Source of the DNA: Rhipicephalus microplus
Lineage: Eukaryota > Arthropoda > Arachnida > Ixodida > Ixodidae
Length of the DNA stretch: 64,000 bases
Direction: 5' to 3'
Assembly (NCBI RefSeq): GCF_043290135.1
Contig: NW_027464589.1
Coordinates: forward strand, 7,569,001-7,633,000
Part shown: piece by piece, positions 22,330 to 32,240 of the stretch
How positions within the stretch are numbered: the stretch's first letter is position 1
How the letters are laid out: every line of letters begins with the position of its first letter
The notes under the pieces: model-generated
The model's database searches: none
Seen by the model: only the letters and a program-made list of their open reading frames with translations
Told to the model about the DNA's origin: nothing
Position numbers and translations under genes: made by a program

Positions 22330-22450
22330 CATGGACAAAAAGGACAAATAATTTGCCCTATACTTTCCTTGGCACCATTGTCTGTTAGATGTCATTATTA
22401 CGGTGTGAAAACAAGACAAAACAAGCCCTTAAGGATACACTTCTTTCCTT
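22330..22450 (+). repeat. SINE-like repeat S2, body only
   Basis: Shares CTATACTTTCCTTGGCA, the TGTCTGTTAGAT box and the ACAAGCCCTTA stretch with the copies at 22,800 and 23,010. The tRNA-like head is missing. Confidence 0.6.
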
Positions 22451-22559
22451 TAATAATTAATGAGGGTCTTGTAGTGGCATATTTGGTGTCTTTAGGTTGC
22501 ATACGAGGGACTATTGGTCAGCTGCCAGCTCGTAATGTGTTCGCGTGCTACGTTACCCT

Positions 22560-22899
22560 AAACAGGCTCATAAAGAGTGTGCTACACTCGCCGCCATGGC
22601 TACTTGTGGCGCTGACTGACACTCCCATGTTTAAATTCGCATATATGCCCAATAAAGTGGCTCAGGGGATAGCCGCCGTGGTAGCTCAGTGGTAGAGTAT
22701 GAAACGCGTCATTCGAAGCCTGCCGGTTTACTTCCTGCCCACGGCAAGCTATCTTTCCTACTTTTCTTTTTTTAACATTCACGTTACAATTAGGTCTCAC
22801 ACGTTCCCCTATACTTTCCTTGGCAATATTGTCTGTTAGATCTCATCACTATTGTGTCAAAACACGAGAAAACAAGCCCTTATGTAGGCACTTCTTTCG

Positions 22900-22901
<2 letters not shown>
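22560..22901 (+). repeat. SINE-like repeat S2 with tRNA-like head
   Basis: A tRNA-like promoter module lies at about 22,672-22,745: an A-box-like GGTAGCTCAGTGGTAGAG and a B-box-like CCGGTTTACTTCC. It is followed by a body shared with the neighbouring copies and by an (AT)n tail. Upstream sequence from about 22,560 is also shared with the inverted copy at 22,984-23,300, so the repeat is longer than a plain SINE. The acceptor stem does not pair well, so this is not a functional tRNA gene. Confidence 0.65.

Positions 22902-22983
<82 letters not shown>
22902..22983. repeat. (AT)n microsatellite
   Basis: An uninterrupted AT array of about 82 bp lies between two inverted S2 copies and serves as the tail of both. 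Confidence 0.95.
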
Positions 22984-22985
<2 letters not shown>

Positions 22986-23300
22986 TGTATACCTAAGGAC
23001 TCGTATTTCCGTGTTTTAACACAATATTAATGAGATATAACAGACAGTAATGCCAAGGAATGTACAGGGGAAGTTATTAGAACCAATGTAATGTAAATAA
23101 AAAGAAAGAAAAGTGGATGAAAAAATTACCAGCTGTGAGCAGGAATCGAACCTACGACCTTCGAATAACGCGTTCGATGCTCTAACCACTGAGCTATCAC
23201 AGCGGCCGTCCCTCCACCCACTTTTTGGTGTTTATATGTGAATTTAGAAGTAGGAGTGACAGTCAGCGCCATCTATAAGCCAAACAACGAGTGTGAAAAC
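22984..23300 (-). repeat. SINE-like repeat S2, inverted copy
   Basis: Minus-strand copy: the body at 22,984-23,130 and a tRNA-like head at about 23,140-23,215, with an A box TAGCTCAGTGGTTAGAGC and a perfect-looking B box GGTTCGATTCC. Head and body match the plus-strand copy at 22,560-22,901, tail to tail across the (AT)n array. Confidence 0.7.
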
Positions 23301-23338
23301 ACTCTTATTCGCATGTTTGGCGTCACGTAGCACGTGAA

Positions 23339-23339
<1 letters not shown>

Positions 23340-23431
<92 letters not shown>
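23340..23431. repeat. (AT)n microsatellite
   Basis: About 92 bp of pure AT immediately upstream of a tRNA-like segment and the RTE LINE. The long IYIYIY frames on both strands are artefacts of it. Confidence 0.95.
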
Positions 23432-23435
<4 letters not shown>

Positions 23436-23490
23436 GCATCCGCTTCGCATGCAAGAGGTCCGTGGTTCAAATCCCAGTGCCGCGCAGTTC
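23432..23490 (+). repeat. tRNA-like fragment upstream of the RTE LINE
   Basis: The sequence reads like the second half of a tRNA: TTAGAGCATCCGCTTCGCAT, then a B-box-like GGTTCAAATCC. The first half is replaced by the (AT)n array, so it is not a complete tRNA gene. Confidence 0.5.
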
Positions 23491-26400
23491 CCAACCGGAA
23501 AAAAAATCCGCGTGTTGATGGAACTGCATTAAGAGGCCTGGGGTGTGGCCTCACCGGTAACCACCACTGGGAACGCACTCCCTCACCAGAGAAGGATTGG
23601 CCACCCTGGTGCAGTATCTGGCCACTACCTCCCACGTGCATACGTCAAATAACTCACGGCCCTCAGTTCCCAGCAGCTGCGAAGCAACTGACCATGGCGG
23701 CGGTCAGATCTGCAACGCAGCAGAGGGTGTCAAGAATCTCTGGACTACAGGCCGCCTTTGGAACCTAAACTTGGCAACGTTTAACGCTAGAACCTTATCT
23801 AGTGAGGAAAGCTAGCTGTACTATTCGAGGAGCTAGAGGTTGTTAAATGGGATATAATAGGGCTCAGGGAGGTTATGAGGACAGATGAGGCCTATACTGT
23901 GCTGCAGAATGGGCACGTCTTTTGCTATCGGGGATTGGCAGACAGAAGATAACTGGGAGTGGGGTTCCTAATTCACAGAAACATAGATGGCAACATAGAG
24001 GAATACTATAGCATTAATGAAAGGGTGGTAGGTATTGTAATTAAACTGAATAAAAGATACAAGATTAAGGTAGTACAGGCTTACGCAACTACATCCAGCC
24101 ATGATGACGCTTCAGTTGAAAGCTTCTATGAAGACGTAGAATTGGCAATGAGTAAGGTAAAAACACAGTATACCATAGTGATCGGCGACTTTAATGCAAA
24201 GGTAGGGAAGAAGCAGGCTGGAGACCAGGCAGTAGGAGATTATGGCATCGGCACTAGAAACGCCAGAGGAGAGCCACTAGTAGAATTCGCAGAACACAAT
24301 AATTTGCGGATTTTGAATACTTTCTACCGAAAACGAGAAAGCCGCAAGTGGACATGGAGGAGCCCTAATGGCGAAAATAAGAACGGAGTAGACTTTATAA
24401 TGACTGCACACCCAGAAATCGTGCAGGATGTGGAAGTGGTTGGCAAGGTACGATGCAGTGACCATAGAATGGTACGGTCTCGAATTCGCCTAGACTTGAA
24501 GAAAGAACGACAGAAACTGATACGCAAGAAGCCAGTCAATGAGCTATCACTGAGAGGGAAAGTACAAGAATTCAGAGTGTCGCTGCAGAACAGGTACTTG
24601 GCTCTTAGTGAGGAAACCAACCTTACCGTAGATACAATGAATGATAATCTAACGAGTATCATTACGGAGGGTGCAGTGGAAGTTGGAGGCCGGGTATTTA
24701 GACAGGACACTGGCAAGCTTTCCCAGGAAACGAAGAACCTAATTAAGAAGCATCAAAGCATGAAAGTGTCAAGTACAACGGACAAAATAGAACTGGCAGA
24801 GCTTTCGAAGTTGATTAATAGGCGTAAAGTATGCGATGTAAGAAGGTATAACATGGAGAGAATTGAACACGCTCTGAAAAACGGAGGAAGCGTCAAAGCA
24901 GTGAAGGGGAAACTTGAGATAGGCAAAAGTCGGATGTATGCACTAAGGGACAAAGAAGGCAAAATAACTACCAATATGTATAGGATAGTTAAAATAGCGG
25001 AGGAGTTTTACACAGATCTGTACAGTAGCCGAGACAACCACGACCTTGATACTATAAGAACTAGCAGTAACCCAGATGACACCCCACCAGTAATGATAGA
25101 AGAGCTCAGAAAAGCTTTGGAGAGCATGCAAAGAGGCAAAGCTGCTGGTGAGGATCAGGTAACATCAGAACTGCTGAAAGATGGAGGACAGACTGTGTTA
25201 GAAAGAGTAGCCACCCTGTTTACGAGGTGTCTCCTGACGGGAAGGGTACCAGGGTCTTGGAAGAAAGCTAACATCGTCTTAATGCATAAGAAAGGAGATG
25301 ACAAGGACTTGAAGAATTACAGGCCGATCAGCTTCTTCTCTGTAGTATACAAGCTATTTACAAAGGTAATTGCTAACAGAGTAAAGAAAACATTAGAATT
25401 CAATCAACCAAAGGAACAAGCAGGATTTCGAACAGGCTACTCAACTATTGACCACATTCATACTATCAATCAGGTAATAGAGAAATGCTCAGAGTACAAC
25501 CAACCACTCTACATAGCCTTCATAGATTACGAGAAGGCGTTTGATTCTGTAGAAATATCAGCCGTCATGCAGACACTGCGGAATCAGGGTGTAGATGAAG
25601 TATATATAAACATTCTGGAAGAAATCTACAGGGGATCAACTGCTACCATAGTGCTTCATAAAGAAAGCAACAGAATACTAATCAAGAAGGGTGTAAGGCA
25701 GGGGGACACAATCTCCCCAATGCTCTTTACCGCGTGCTTACAGGAGGTTTTCAGAAGCCTAGAGTGGGAACAGTTAGGGATAAGAGTAAATGGAGAATAC
25801 CTTAGTAACCTGCGCTTCGCCGATGACATTGCATTGCTGAGTAACTCAGGGGACGAATTGCAACTCATGATTACGGAGTTAGACAAGGAGAGCAGAAAGG
25901 TGGGTTCTAAAATTAATCTGCAGAAAACGAAAGTAATGTACAACAACCTCGGAAAGGAGCAGCGCTTCGAGATAGGTAATAGTGCACTTGAAGTTGTAAA
26001 AGACCATGTCTACTTAGGGCAGGTAATAACCGCAGAGCCTAACCACGAGATTGAAGTAACTAGAACAATAAGAATGGGGTGGAGTACATTCGGCAAGCAC
26101 TCTCAAATTATGACAGGTAGATTGCCACTATCCCTCAAGAGGAAGGTATATAACAGCTGTATCTTGCCGGTACTTAGCTACGGAGCAGAAACCTGGAGAC
26201 TTACAAAGAGGGTTCAGCTTAAATTGAGGACGACGCAGCGAGCAATGGAAAGAAAAATGGTAGGTGTAACCTTAAGAGACAAGAAGAGAGCAGAGTGGAT
26301 TAGGGGACAAACGGGGGTTAAGGATATCATAGTTGAAATAAAGAAGAGGAAATGGACATGGGCCGGGCCTGTAGCGCGTAGACAGGATAACCGCTGGTCG

Positions 26401-26605
26401 TTAAGGGTAACTAACTGAATTCCAAGAGAAGGCAAGCGGGTTAGGGGGAGACAGAAGGTTAGGTGGGCAGACCAGATTAAGTAGTTTGCGGGTATAAATT
26501 GGCAGCAGCAAGCACAGGACCGGGTTAACTGGCGGAACATGGGAGAGGCGTTTGTCCTGCAGTGGACGTAGTCAGGCTGATGATGATGATGATGAGGAGG
26601 ATGAA
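23490..26605 (+). mobile_element. RTE-type LINE, nearly full length
   Basis: A 5' region (from about 23,490), an apurinic-type endonuclease, reverse transcriptase and a short 3' UTR ending in (GATGAT)n at 26,577-26,604, the kind of simple-repeat terminus usual for RTE elements. The single ORF is open from 23,959 to 26,418. Upstream coding sequence is open in another frame (23,597-23,815). Only about two small lesions (near 23,810 and 23,950) separate it from an intact element. I cannot tell RTE subclades (for example BovB) apart by eye. Confidence 0.85.
23959..26418 (+). CDS. RTE LINE endonuclease-reverse transcriptase, 819 aa
   Basis: The protein would nick target DNA and copy the element RNA from the nick. 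The endonuclease occupies residues 1-170: GDFNAKVG at about 75, NGVDFIM at about 134, and CSDHRMV at about 166, which are catalytic motifs of the apurinic-endonuclease fold. Its first strand (ATFNARTL) lies upstream at about 23,775-23,800 in a different frame. Reverse transcriptase runs from about 360 to 700: NYRPIS (about 453), FIDYEKAFDSV (about 523), GVRQGDTISPMLF and the active-site box FADDI (about 618, nt 25,816-25,830). The C-terminus (AETWRLTKR) is typical of RTE. The ATG used is internal to the original protein. As it stands the endonuclease lacks its first motif, so activity is doubtful. Confidence 0.85.
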   Translation: MGFLIHRNIDGNIEEYYSINERVVGIVIKLNKRYKIKVVQAYATTSSHDDASVESFYEDVELAMSKVKTQYTIVIGDFNAKVGKKQAGDQAVGDYGIGTRNARGEPLVEFAEHNNLRILNTFYRKRESRKWTWRSPNGENKNGVDFIMTAHPEIVQDVEVVGKVRCSDHRMVRSRIRLDLKKERQKLIRKKPVNELSLRGKVQEFRVSLQNRYLALSEETNLTVDTMNDNLTSIITEGAVEVGGRVFRQDTGKLSQETKNLIKKHQSMKVSSTTDKIELAELSKLINRRKVCDVRRYNMERIEHALKNGGSVKAVKGKLEIGKSRMYALRDKEGKITTNMYRIVKIAEEFYTDLYSSRDNHDLDTIRTSSNPDDTPPVMIEELRKALESMQRGKAAGEDQVTSELLKDGGQTVLERVATLFTRCLLTGRVPGSWKKANIVLMHKKGDDKDLKNYRPISFFSVVYKLFTKVIANRVKKTLEFNQPKEQAGFRTGYSTIDHIHTINQVIEKCSEYNQPLYIAFIDYEKAFDSVEISAVMQTLRNQGVDEVYINILEEIYRGSTATIVLHKESNRILIKKGVRQGDTISPMLFTACLQEVFRSLEWEQLGIRVNGEYLSNLRFADDIALLSNSGDELQLMITELDKESRKVGSKINLQKTKVMYNNLGKEQRFEIGNSALEVVKDHVYLGQVITAEPNHEIEVTRTIRMGWSTFGKHSQIMTGRLPLSLKRKVYNSCILPVLSYGAETWRLTKRVQLKLRTTQRAMERKMVGVTLRDKKRAEWIRGQTGVKDIIVEIKKRKWTWAGPVARRQDNRWSLRVTN

Positions 26606-28590
26606 TGTTTCAGTTGGTCAGTAAGCATTTTCGGAACCTAACTTTGTGATATCTGGGCATATCGGCTATGACTGTGCAAATTGTAGCGAGGCCAACAATG
26701 GGAACTTTGCCTTACAGACCAGTAACTGTTAGTCCTCAATCTATTGCAATATCCTGTCCACTTGAACAGTTTGGTTGGTCTGGTTGCTTGGCGTGGTGCT
26801 CCACTCTTTTTCGTACGCATTTGTGCAGCCATTTTGGAAGTCTCAACACCGTGTTCTGACACTTGTCTGAATCCTCACAGTTGATCCATGAACTGTGCAC
26901 AACTCCTCATAAATTGGAAAAGCTAGTGATTATTTTGCATGCAAAAATGTAAATACAGTGTGCACCCCACATCAGGCGGGAGCAACAATATTCGCCAACA
27001 TTGGTGGGTGCGTTCCCCGTCAAGCAGATGACTACTATGCCAGAACAATCACTTCAGTACTTTCGCTGAGAAGCAGCAGATTGTGCTGTGCGCATAACTC
27101 TTCAGTCTTGCGTGCAAACACTTAAAGATTAGGAAATGGCCCTTACTTTGTGAATGAACATCGTAGAAAATTTCATTATGCAGATTTGACTGCAATGATT
27201 ATTCACTGCCTATTTTTTAACATTGCTACCATAACTTCTAGCACTTCTCAGCTGTCTAGTGTTCCATATGTCCCTATTGTATATGTATATGTCATGTGCA
27301 GTGTATTCCGAGTGCTATCCACTGGTGCATAGTTTATTTTTTACGAATGAGTGCTTTTGGAAGCACTAACAGGCATCCTGTATCTCGTGTGTCAGCTGAT
27401 CTACAGTAGGCGAGCAAGGGAAAGGGTAGCTAATTCTCTTATTTTGTCATCGGTGACAACTTTTGCAAGAATGTTGACTTGCTGGAATGTGTGACTCAGG
27501 CTTCCATTATTCGCCAAGTGTTGCTCAATGAAAGTGCCTGTCACTGCAACCCTTTTACCTCTTTTGAAACGTAAACTAAGTTTCCTTTTCAACATGATCC
27601 TGTAAATGGTGTTTTCCCACAAATCACTTGGTTACCATAACTGGAAGTTGATCTAGTTAGTCGTAAAACGATCGGACGCGCAGTTAACAACACAGATTCT
27701 ACACACAATATCGACAACAATGTTATATCGAGAACAATGCAGAGATACCTAGCACAGCAGTGTGGGGTCATTTCTATTTATTCAACGCAATGTGCTTCTC
27801 GTCAATGTTTTGTCAAAAATGATATTGTGGCTCAGGCTAATCATACTAACACTGAAATTTTTGAGATCATGTGTGGTGAGAAAGCCAATGGGCAGCACAC
27901 TGCCAAGTACTGTGCAAGGGGTGTCCAGTGTAAATATCGTTGCCTCACTGAATGAGCCAAGGGACAAGCTTGCACAATTTCAGTGGGCGATTTTATTAAA
28001 CAGATGACTATCACTTTTCTTTTCATGTATTGTTCAACTCTGTGAGAGGCAGTGTTCTTTGTTTACACGTATACTGCTGCATTCACGATTGTCAATAAAC
28101 GATGGGAGCTTACTTGCTTGGCGTGTTTTTTGCCAGTGGAGGCCTCTCAGTCACCTGGCGGCATAGCGGAAATATTTATAGTAACTTGAGGGTGCTGTGT
28201 GCGCGAACAACACCCCGCAATTTCAGCGAATAAACGCCCACAAACCTGCGGGTGTGCACCGCGACCCCCCGCACTCGCTATCAAGCAGCCGCCATATTGC
28301 TTTAGCGCAATGATGATGATAGGCCTACCTGCGCCGTCTCTAGGTCGGATAAGTTAGTCCACAACACTCCCGCTACCCTTTTTTTCGTTGCATTGTCAAA
28401 AGTACAGTTTCCCTTCTCTAAATGGTAGTGTATAGGTGTTCTGTGGTACAGCCACATCCATCCATTCATCCATCTATCCAACGTTGTTTGAACGTTCCCG
28501 ATAGTTCCATCGGGCGCGTTCGTCCTCGTTTTTTTAATTGCGGTGGTACTCTGACGTTAATGCTTTTGTATGCACTCTCATGGCATAAAA
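26606..28590. other. No recognisable gene; short LINE-tail fragment near 28.44 kb
   Basis: Several 60-90 codon frames on both strands show no domain I recognise. At 28,434-28,475 a GTACAGCCACATCCATCC stretch matches the 3' terminus of T1 LINEs and could be a very short 5'-truncated insertion. Otherwise AT-rich DNA with a few (GATGAT) units. Confidence 0.45.
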
Positions 28591-28595
28591 ACAAA

Positions 28596-28735
28596 TTCAT
28601 TGCTTTGTCCCAGGGTTCACTACAGGCTACAGGTCAGCTAAAAAGAAGCATGCGTTGTTCGGCGTTCCAAAGGACGAAGCTCTGTTAGCGCAGTGGTGGA
28701 ACAGAGCTTCGTTTTTCAGCTAACAAACGTTTAAT
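28596..28735 (+). pseudogene. THAP-domain relic (P-element-like)
   Basis: In one plus-strand frame the sequence reads TTGYRSAKKKHALFGVPKDE followed by ALLAQW, close to the N-terminal half of THAP zinc-finger domains (usual pattern C-x2-4-C, basic segment, FxxPKD, W). The two first zinc ligands read phenylalanine (FVPGF), so the finger is lost. THAP domains occur in P-element-type transposases and in host proteins. With no further exon visible, a dead transposon is the simplest reading. Confidence 0.55.
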
Positions 28736-29110
28736 TTTTTTTTCAGCTAAGCTACGTTTATTTTCTACCTTCTGTCACGAGTCTGGCCTTAATTCTGTCC
28801 ACTTCGCAAACGCATCGAAATTGGTTCACCTGCCATTTCAAGTTAAATAAATGGATTATAAAAAAACTTGTCGAGGGCTCCTAATGTTGTTGGGTTGGAT
28901 TTAAACGTGAATTTTAAGATACTTTTGAGTTTATTGTATTTCAGTGAATCCCGGTCAGGTGATGACTGTCGACATATTCTGGTTGACGAAATTATGTAAT
29001 ATGTGAGGCGGGCTCTGAACAATGATGAAAGGCGTGGAAGTTCGGTACTGAAATATTTATAATTATGACTGTGCAAGCGAGTCGAAGAACAAAGGTAGTT
29101 CAAATGCGAA
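28736..29110. other. No recognisable gene
   Basis: AT-rich DNA between the THAP relic and LINE A. The 86-codon minus frame 28,843-29,103 has no recognised domain. Confidence 0.4.
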
Positions 29111-29153
29111 GTGTGGGGGCCAGAACTGGGGACGGGCAGGGTGAAAACGCGGT

Positions 29154-30224
29154 GTGCATGGAAGATGTGGCCAGGAAAGAGCGGCAGCTATGGGACCGGT
29201 TGTGAATTTTTTCTGCTTCATCGTGCAGATTTCGTCTCTTGTCTACATATGGCCATGCGCTGTTTCTGCAGCGTCAACGAACAGGTCTACGCCAACGATC
29301 ATTCTAATCGCTGTCCCCGCTGCTCAACCCGATGCCTGTACTACAACCATTCGGATGGCACCGTTCCACCTTTTGGACCAGCCGATTCTTTCGTTGACGT
29401 CAGCACACAATGCTGATTTAAACGTCCGCCCGTTGTCAGCGCCTTTCAGTGGCCAGGAAAGAGCGGCAGCTATGGGACCGGTTGTGAATTTTTTCTGCTT
29501 CATCGTGCAGGTTGGTAACCGCCCGTATTTGTACTCAAAGCGCTCCAGTGATATATGTATGCTGCTCTTCCCTGGCCCAAGTGTTGCATATGACAATGTC
29601 TCTGGGTGCTTTCATGTCCTCAAGTTACTTTTGTGCGGGGACATTGAATCAAACCCAGGGCTGGAAGATAAGGTGCTGACAGTTATTGCTAGCGTTTCAG
29701 CTAAAGTAGACTCGTGTCATGCGGAACTTCTTAACGTACTTTACCAAGTTCAAACCAATCAATCTTTATTAGAACAGAAAGTAACCGACCTTTCTAGCAG
29801 GCTAGCGACAGTTGAGACGATGGTAGAATCATATAACTCGGGTCACCATATTCCTGATCTTCCGCAAGCAGTAAATACAGCCATAAGAAACGAAACGACT
29901 GCTCTTCATTCCCGACTTGACGAGTTGGAAGATCGGTCTCGTAGAGACAATTTGATATTTTTTGCCATTGCTGACAATGTTTCTGAAGGTTGGGCACAGA
30001 GTGAAAAAATAATCACTAACCTTATATCTCAAAAACTTGACCTCAACCTATCAAATGAAGCAATACAGCGTGCGCATAGGCTTGGTGCCTATGTTCCCAA
30101 TAAGTGCCGGCCTATTATTGTTAAAATTCAATCGTCAAAAATAAAGGATAACGTTTTTTATCAAAGGGACAAGTTTCAACCCTCTAAGGTGTCAGTTAGT
30201 GAAGACTTCTCGAGGGCAACATGA
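29154..30224 (+). pseudogene. LINE A ORF1, 356 codons, 2A-like motif
   Basis: ORF1 protein with a hydrophobic N-terminal stretch (GPVVNFFCFIVQ, present twice because of a duplication). A 2A-like box LLLCGDIESNPGL follows at 29,625-29,663, then a helical coiled-coil region, and a LDELEDRSRRDNLIFF block typical of LINE ORF1 RNA-binding proteins. In LINEs a DxExNPGP motif can cause ribosome skipping. Here the residue after NPG is leucine (codon 29,661-29,663), which should prevent it. The frame ends at a TGA (30,222-30,224) where related ORF1 continues with an arginine codon. The true start could be the second hydrophobic segment (about 29,473). Confidence 0.75.
29167..29510 (+). repeat. 62-bp direct duplication, 282-bp spacing, in LINE A 5' region
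   Basis: The 62 bases at 29,167-29,228 recur without visible change at 29,449-29,510. The first copy is followed by ATTTCG and the second by GTTGGT. Confidence 0.85.
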
Positions 30225-30277
30225 CAATGCCGAAAAAAGTTACATGAATTTGGTAAAAACTCTGTACAGCCGTACTC

Positions 30278-30307
30278 AGTTTCAGTTTCAGTTTCAGTTT
30301 CAGTTTA
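30278..30307. repeat. (CAGTTT)n array, 3' terminus of LINE B
   Basis: About five hexamer units of CAGTTT at the 3' end of the antisense LINE, next to the target duplication. Confidence 0.9.
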
Positions 30308-30653
30308 TTATTCATTTCAAAAAAGTAGTACAGTAATATTAATATACAGACGAGGGTCCCAAAGTTAAAAACTGTAACGGGACCCTCGATGCATTATAAC
30401 AATCAATAAATCAGATCAAGTTAACAAGCAACGAGTGAATGGAAATCAATTATACAATATAGAGTGATAAGTAATTATTATAGGCTAAGTGACAAATCAG
30501 GCAACAAAAAGCAAGGCAAATAAGGAAAGAAAAAAAGAAAGAACGAAAAAAAAAAAACATCTTGTTCAGTGGCGGACATTGTCAATCGAAATGCAATGAT
30601 CTAAATGGCATAACCAAAAACGCAAAGCCCCCAAAAAGCCCATATACAGGCAG

Positions 30654-32173
30654 CTAATAATTTAACAGAAAACTTTTAAGCGACTTTTTGAATGATGACA
30701 ATGTGGGCATCGTTTTAACAGAAAGAGGCATGTTATTCCAAAAAGTAATGGCCGCAAAGGCAGTGGTCATTTTTCCATAATTTGTGCGCGACGCGGGTAG
30801 CAAAAAGTTAAGGTTCATTGCAAATCTGGTTACATTGTTTTTTTGTAAGAAAACTGAATCAATGAACTCAAACGGTAGCAGGGCATTGCGCAATTGAAAC
30901 AGAAGAGCGGCTATGCTATAAAAAAATAACTTACGAACAGGTAGGATTTTGTTGTCTTGGAGTAGATGGCCTGCACTGGAGTATCGTGAGCTATTAGTGA
31001 TAATGCGGATCGCCTGATTTTGTATGTTCTGAATGGGTGATAGATGACAGTCATACGTGTTCCCCCAAGCAGCGATACCATACATGATATGGGAATGAAT
31101 GAAGGCGAAATACAGAAACATAAGTACGTTTATATGAAAAACTTCACGAGCTTTTATTATAGCCCGAACTCCGAATGCAGTTTTCTTTCTGAGGTGATCA
31201 GTGTGGAGATTAAACTTTAAATGGCAGTCAAGATGTACACCAAGAAAAATTACAGTATCACAGGTGGGTATAGAGTGAGGACCTAGGGTTAAGGGTTGAT
31301 GAAAAGGCAATGGCCTTTGAGCAGACCTAAATATCATAAACTTGGTTTGGGCTGGGTTAATAATAAGTTGGTTCTCGTAGCACCATTTAGTAATATCTAG
31401 AAGTGTCTTATTCAAGTGTAAAGTAAGAGCAGTTAGAGAGTCCTCAGCTGCAGTTATAGTCGTGTCGTCTGCGTATAACACGCAGTGAGTTGATTTAATT
31501 GCATCGAGAAGATCATTAATATAAATAATAAAGGGCCCAAAATAGACCCCTGGGGCACGCCTTGATTGATTAGCTTAGTTTCAGAAGAAGCGCCTGATAC
31601 GTACACCGAGCATTCTCTATTGTGCAGATAATTTTTCAGGAAGGTTAATGGAGCTCCAGTTACCCCATAGGCCTCCAATTTGTTAAACAGGGTGGCATGA
31701 TTAATGGTGTCAAAGGCCTTGGTGAAATCTAGGAAGACAGATCCAACAAATTTACCACAGTCAATCGATTTTTTTAAGTAATCTATTAATGAAACTAGTG
31801 CTAAGCTTGTCGAACTGCCTGAACGAAAGCCAAATTGACACGGATGAAGTATATTAAATTTGCTTAGGTAATTACTTAAATGATCAACGAACAGTTTTTC
31901 AATAACTTTGCTGAGGGAAGAAAGAATTGATATGGGCCGATAATTAGAAACTGTTCTTTTGTCACCCTTTTTGAATACCGGAACTATTTTAGATTTCTTT
32001 AAAAGTTTAGAAAATACGCCTTGCTGAAACATTAGATTAATGATATCACTAAGTATCCCAGAAATATTACGCGCAACCAGTTTTAAGTGATACGCAGAAA
32101 TATTGTCAAGACCTGCGCATTTATTTTTTAGATTCAAGAGAACTGAGCATACTTCGTCAGCGGTTACGGGCAA
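30654..32173 (-). pseudogene. LINE B reverse transcriptase, one frameshift before the active site
   Basis: The frame 32,173-31,454 carries VPVFKKGDKRTVSNYRPISI, GFRSGSSTS, FLDFTKAFDTI and GVPQGSILGPLLF. The frame 31,481-30,654 begins at YADDT, the active-site box, and runs through thumb and C-terminus to a TAA at about 30,656. The switch near 31,500 lies in an ATAAATAATAAA run and looks like a single small indel. Apart from this the RT is well preserved. Confidence 0.85.
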
Positions 32174-32240
32174 AAGAAAAAATGAAGAAGCGACCCGAGA
32201 AACGGATCATTTTGGTATGCCCGATTGTGCAGTAGGAATG

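Larger units (their letters stand above)
29111..30277 (+). mobile_element. LINE A (CR1/L2-like), 5' segment
   Basis: First of three segments of one plus-strand LINE; the others are 33,926-36,342 and 39,563-40,214. This part holds the 5' region with a duplicated 62-bp unit and most of ORF1. It is broken at 30,273-30,277 by LINE B. That the pieces belong together is shown by the ORF1 end, which continues in frame on the other side of LINE B. The total without insertions would be about 4.2 kb. Confidence 0.8.

Noticed and set aside
22672..23215. Functional tRNA genes
   Set aside because: A and B boxes are present, but the acceptor stems do not pair and the units are parts of repeated SINE-like copies.
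23273..23768. Open frames with long IYIYIY runs (also 49,608-49,867)
   Set aside because: They are readings of (AT)n arrays joined to flanking sequence.
23959..26418. Calling the RTE element BovB
   Set aside because: Motifs fit RTE in general; separating BovB needs a phylogeny I cannot run.
27401..27955. Short frames near 27.4-28.0 kb as genes
   Set aside because: 60-80 codons each, both strands, no domain that I know.
29637..29663. Active 2A ribosome-skipping site
   Set aside because: The residue after NPG is leucine; proline is needed, so this copy is probably inactive.
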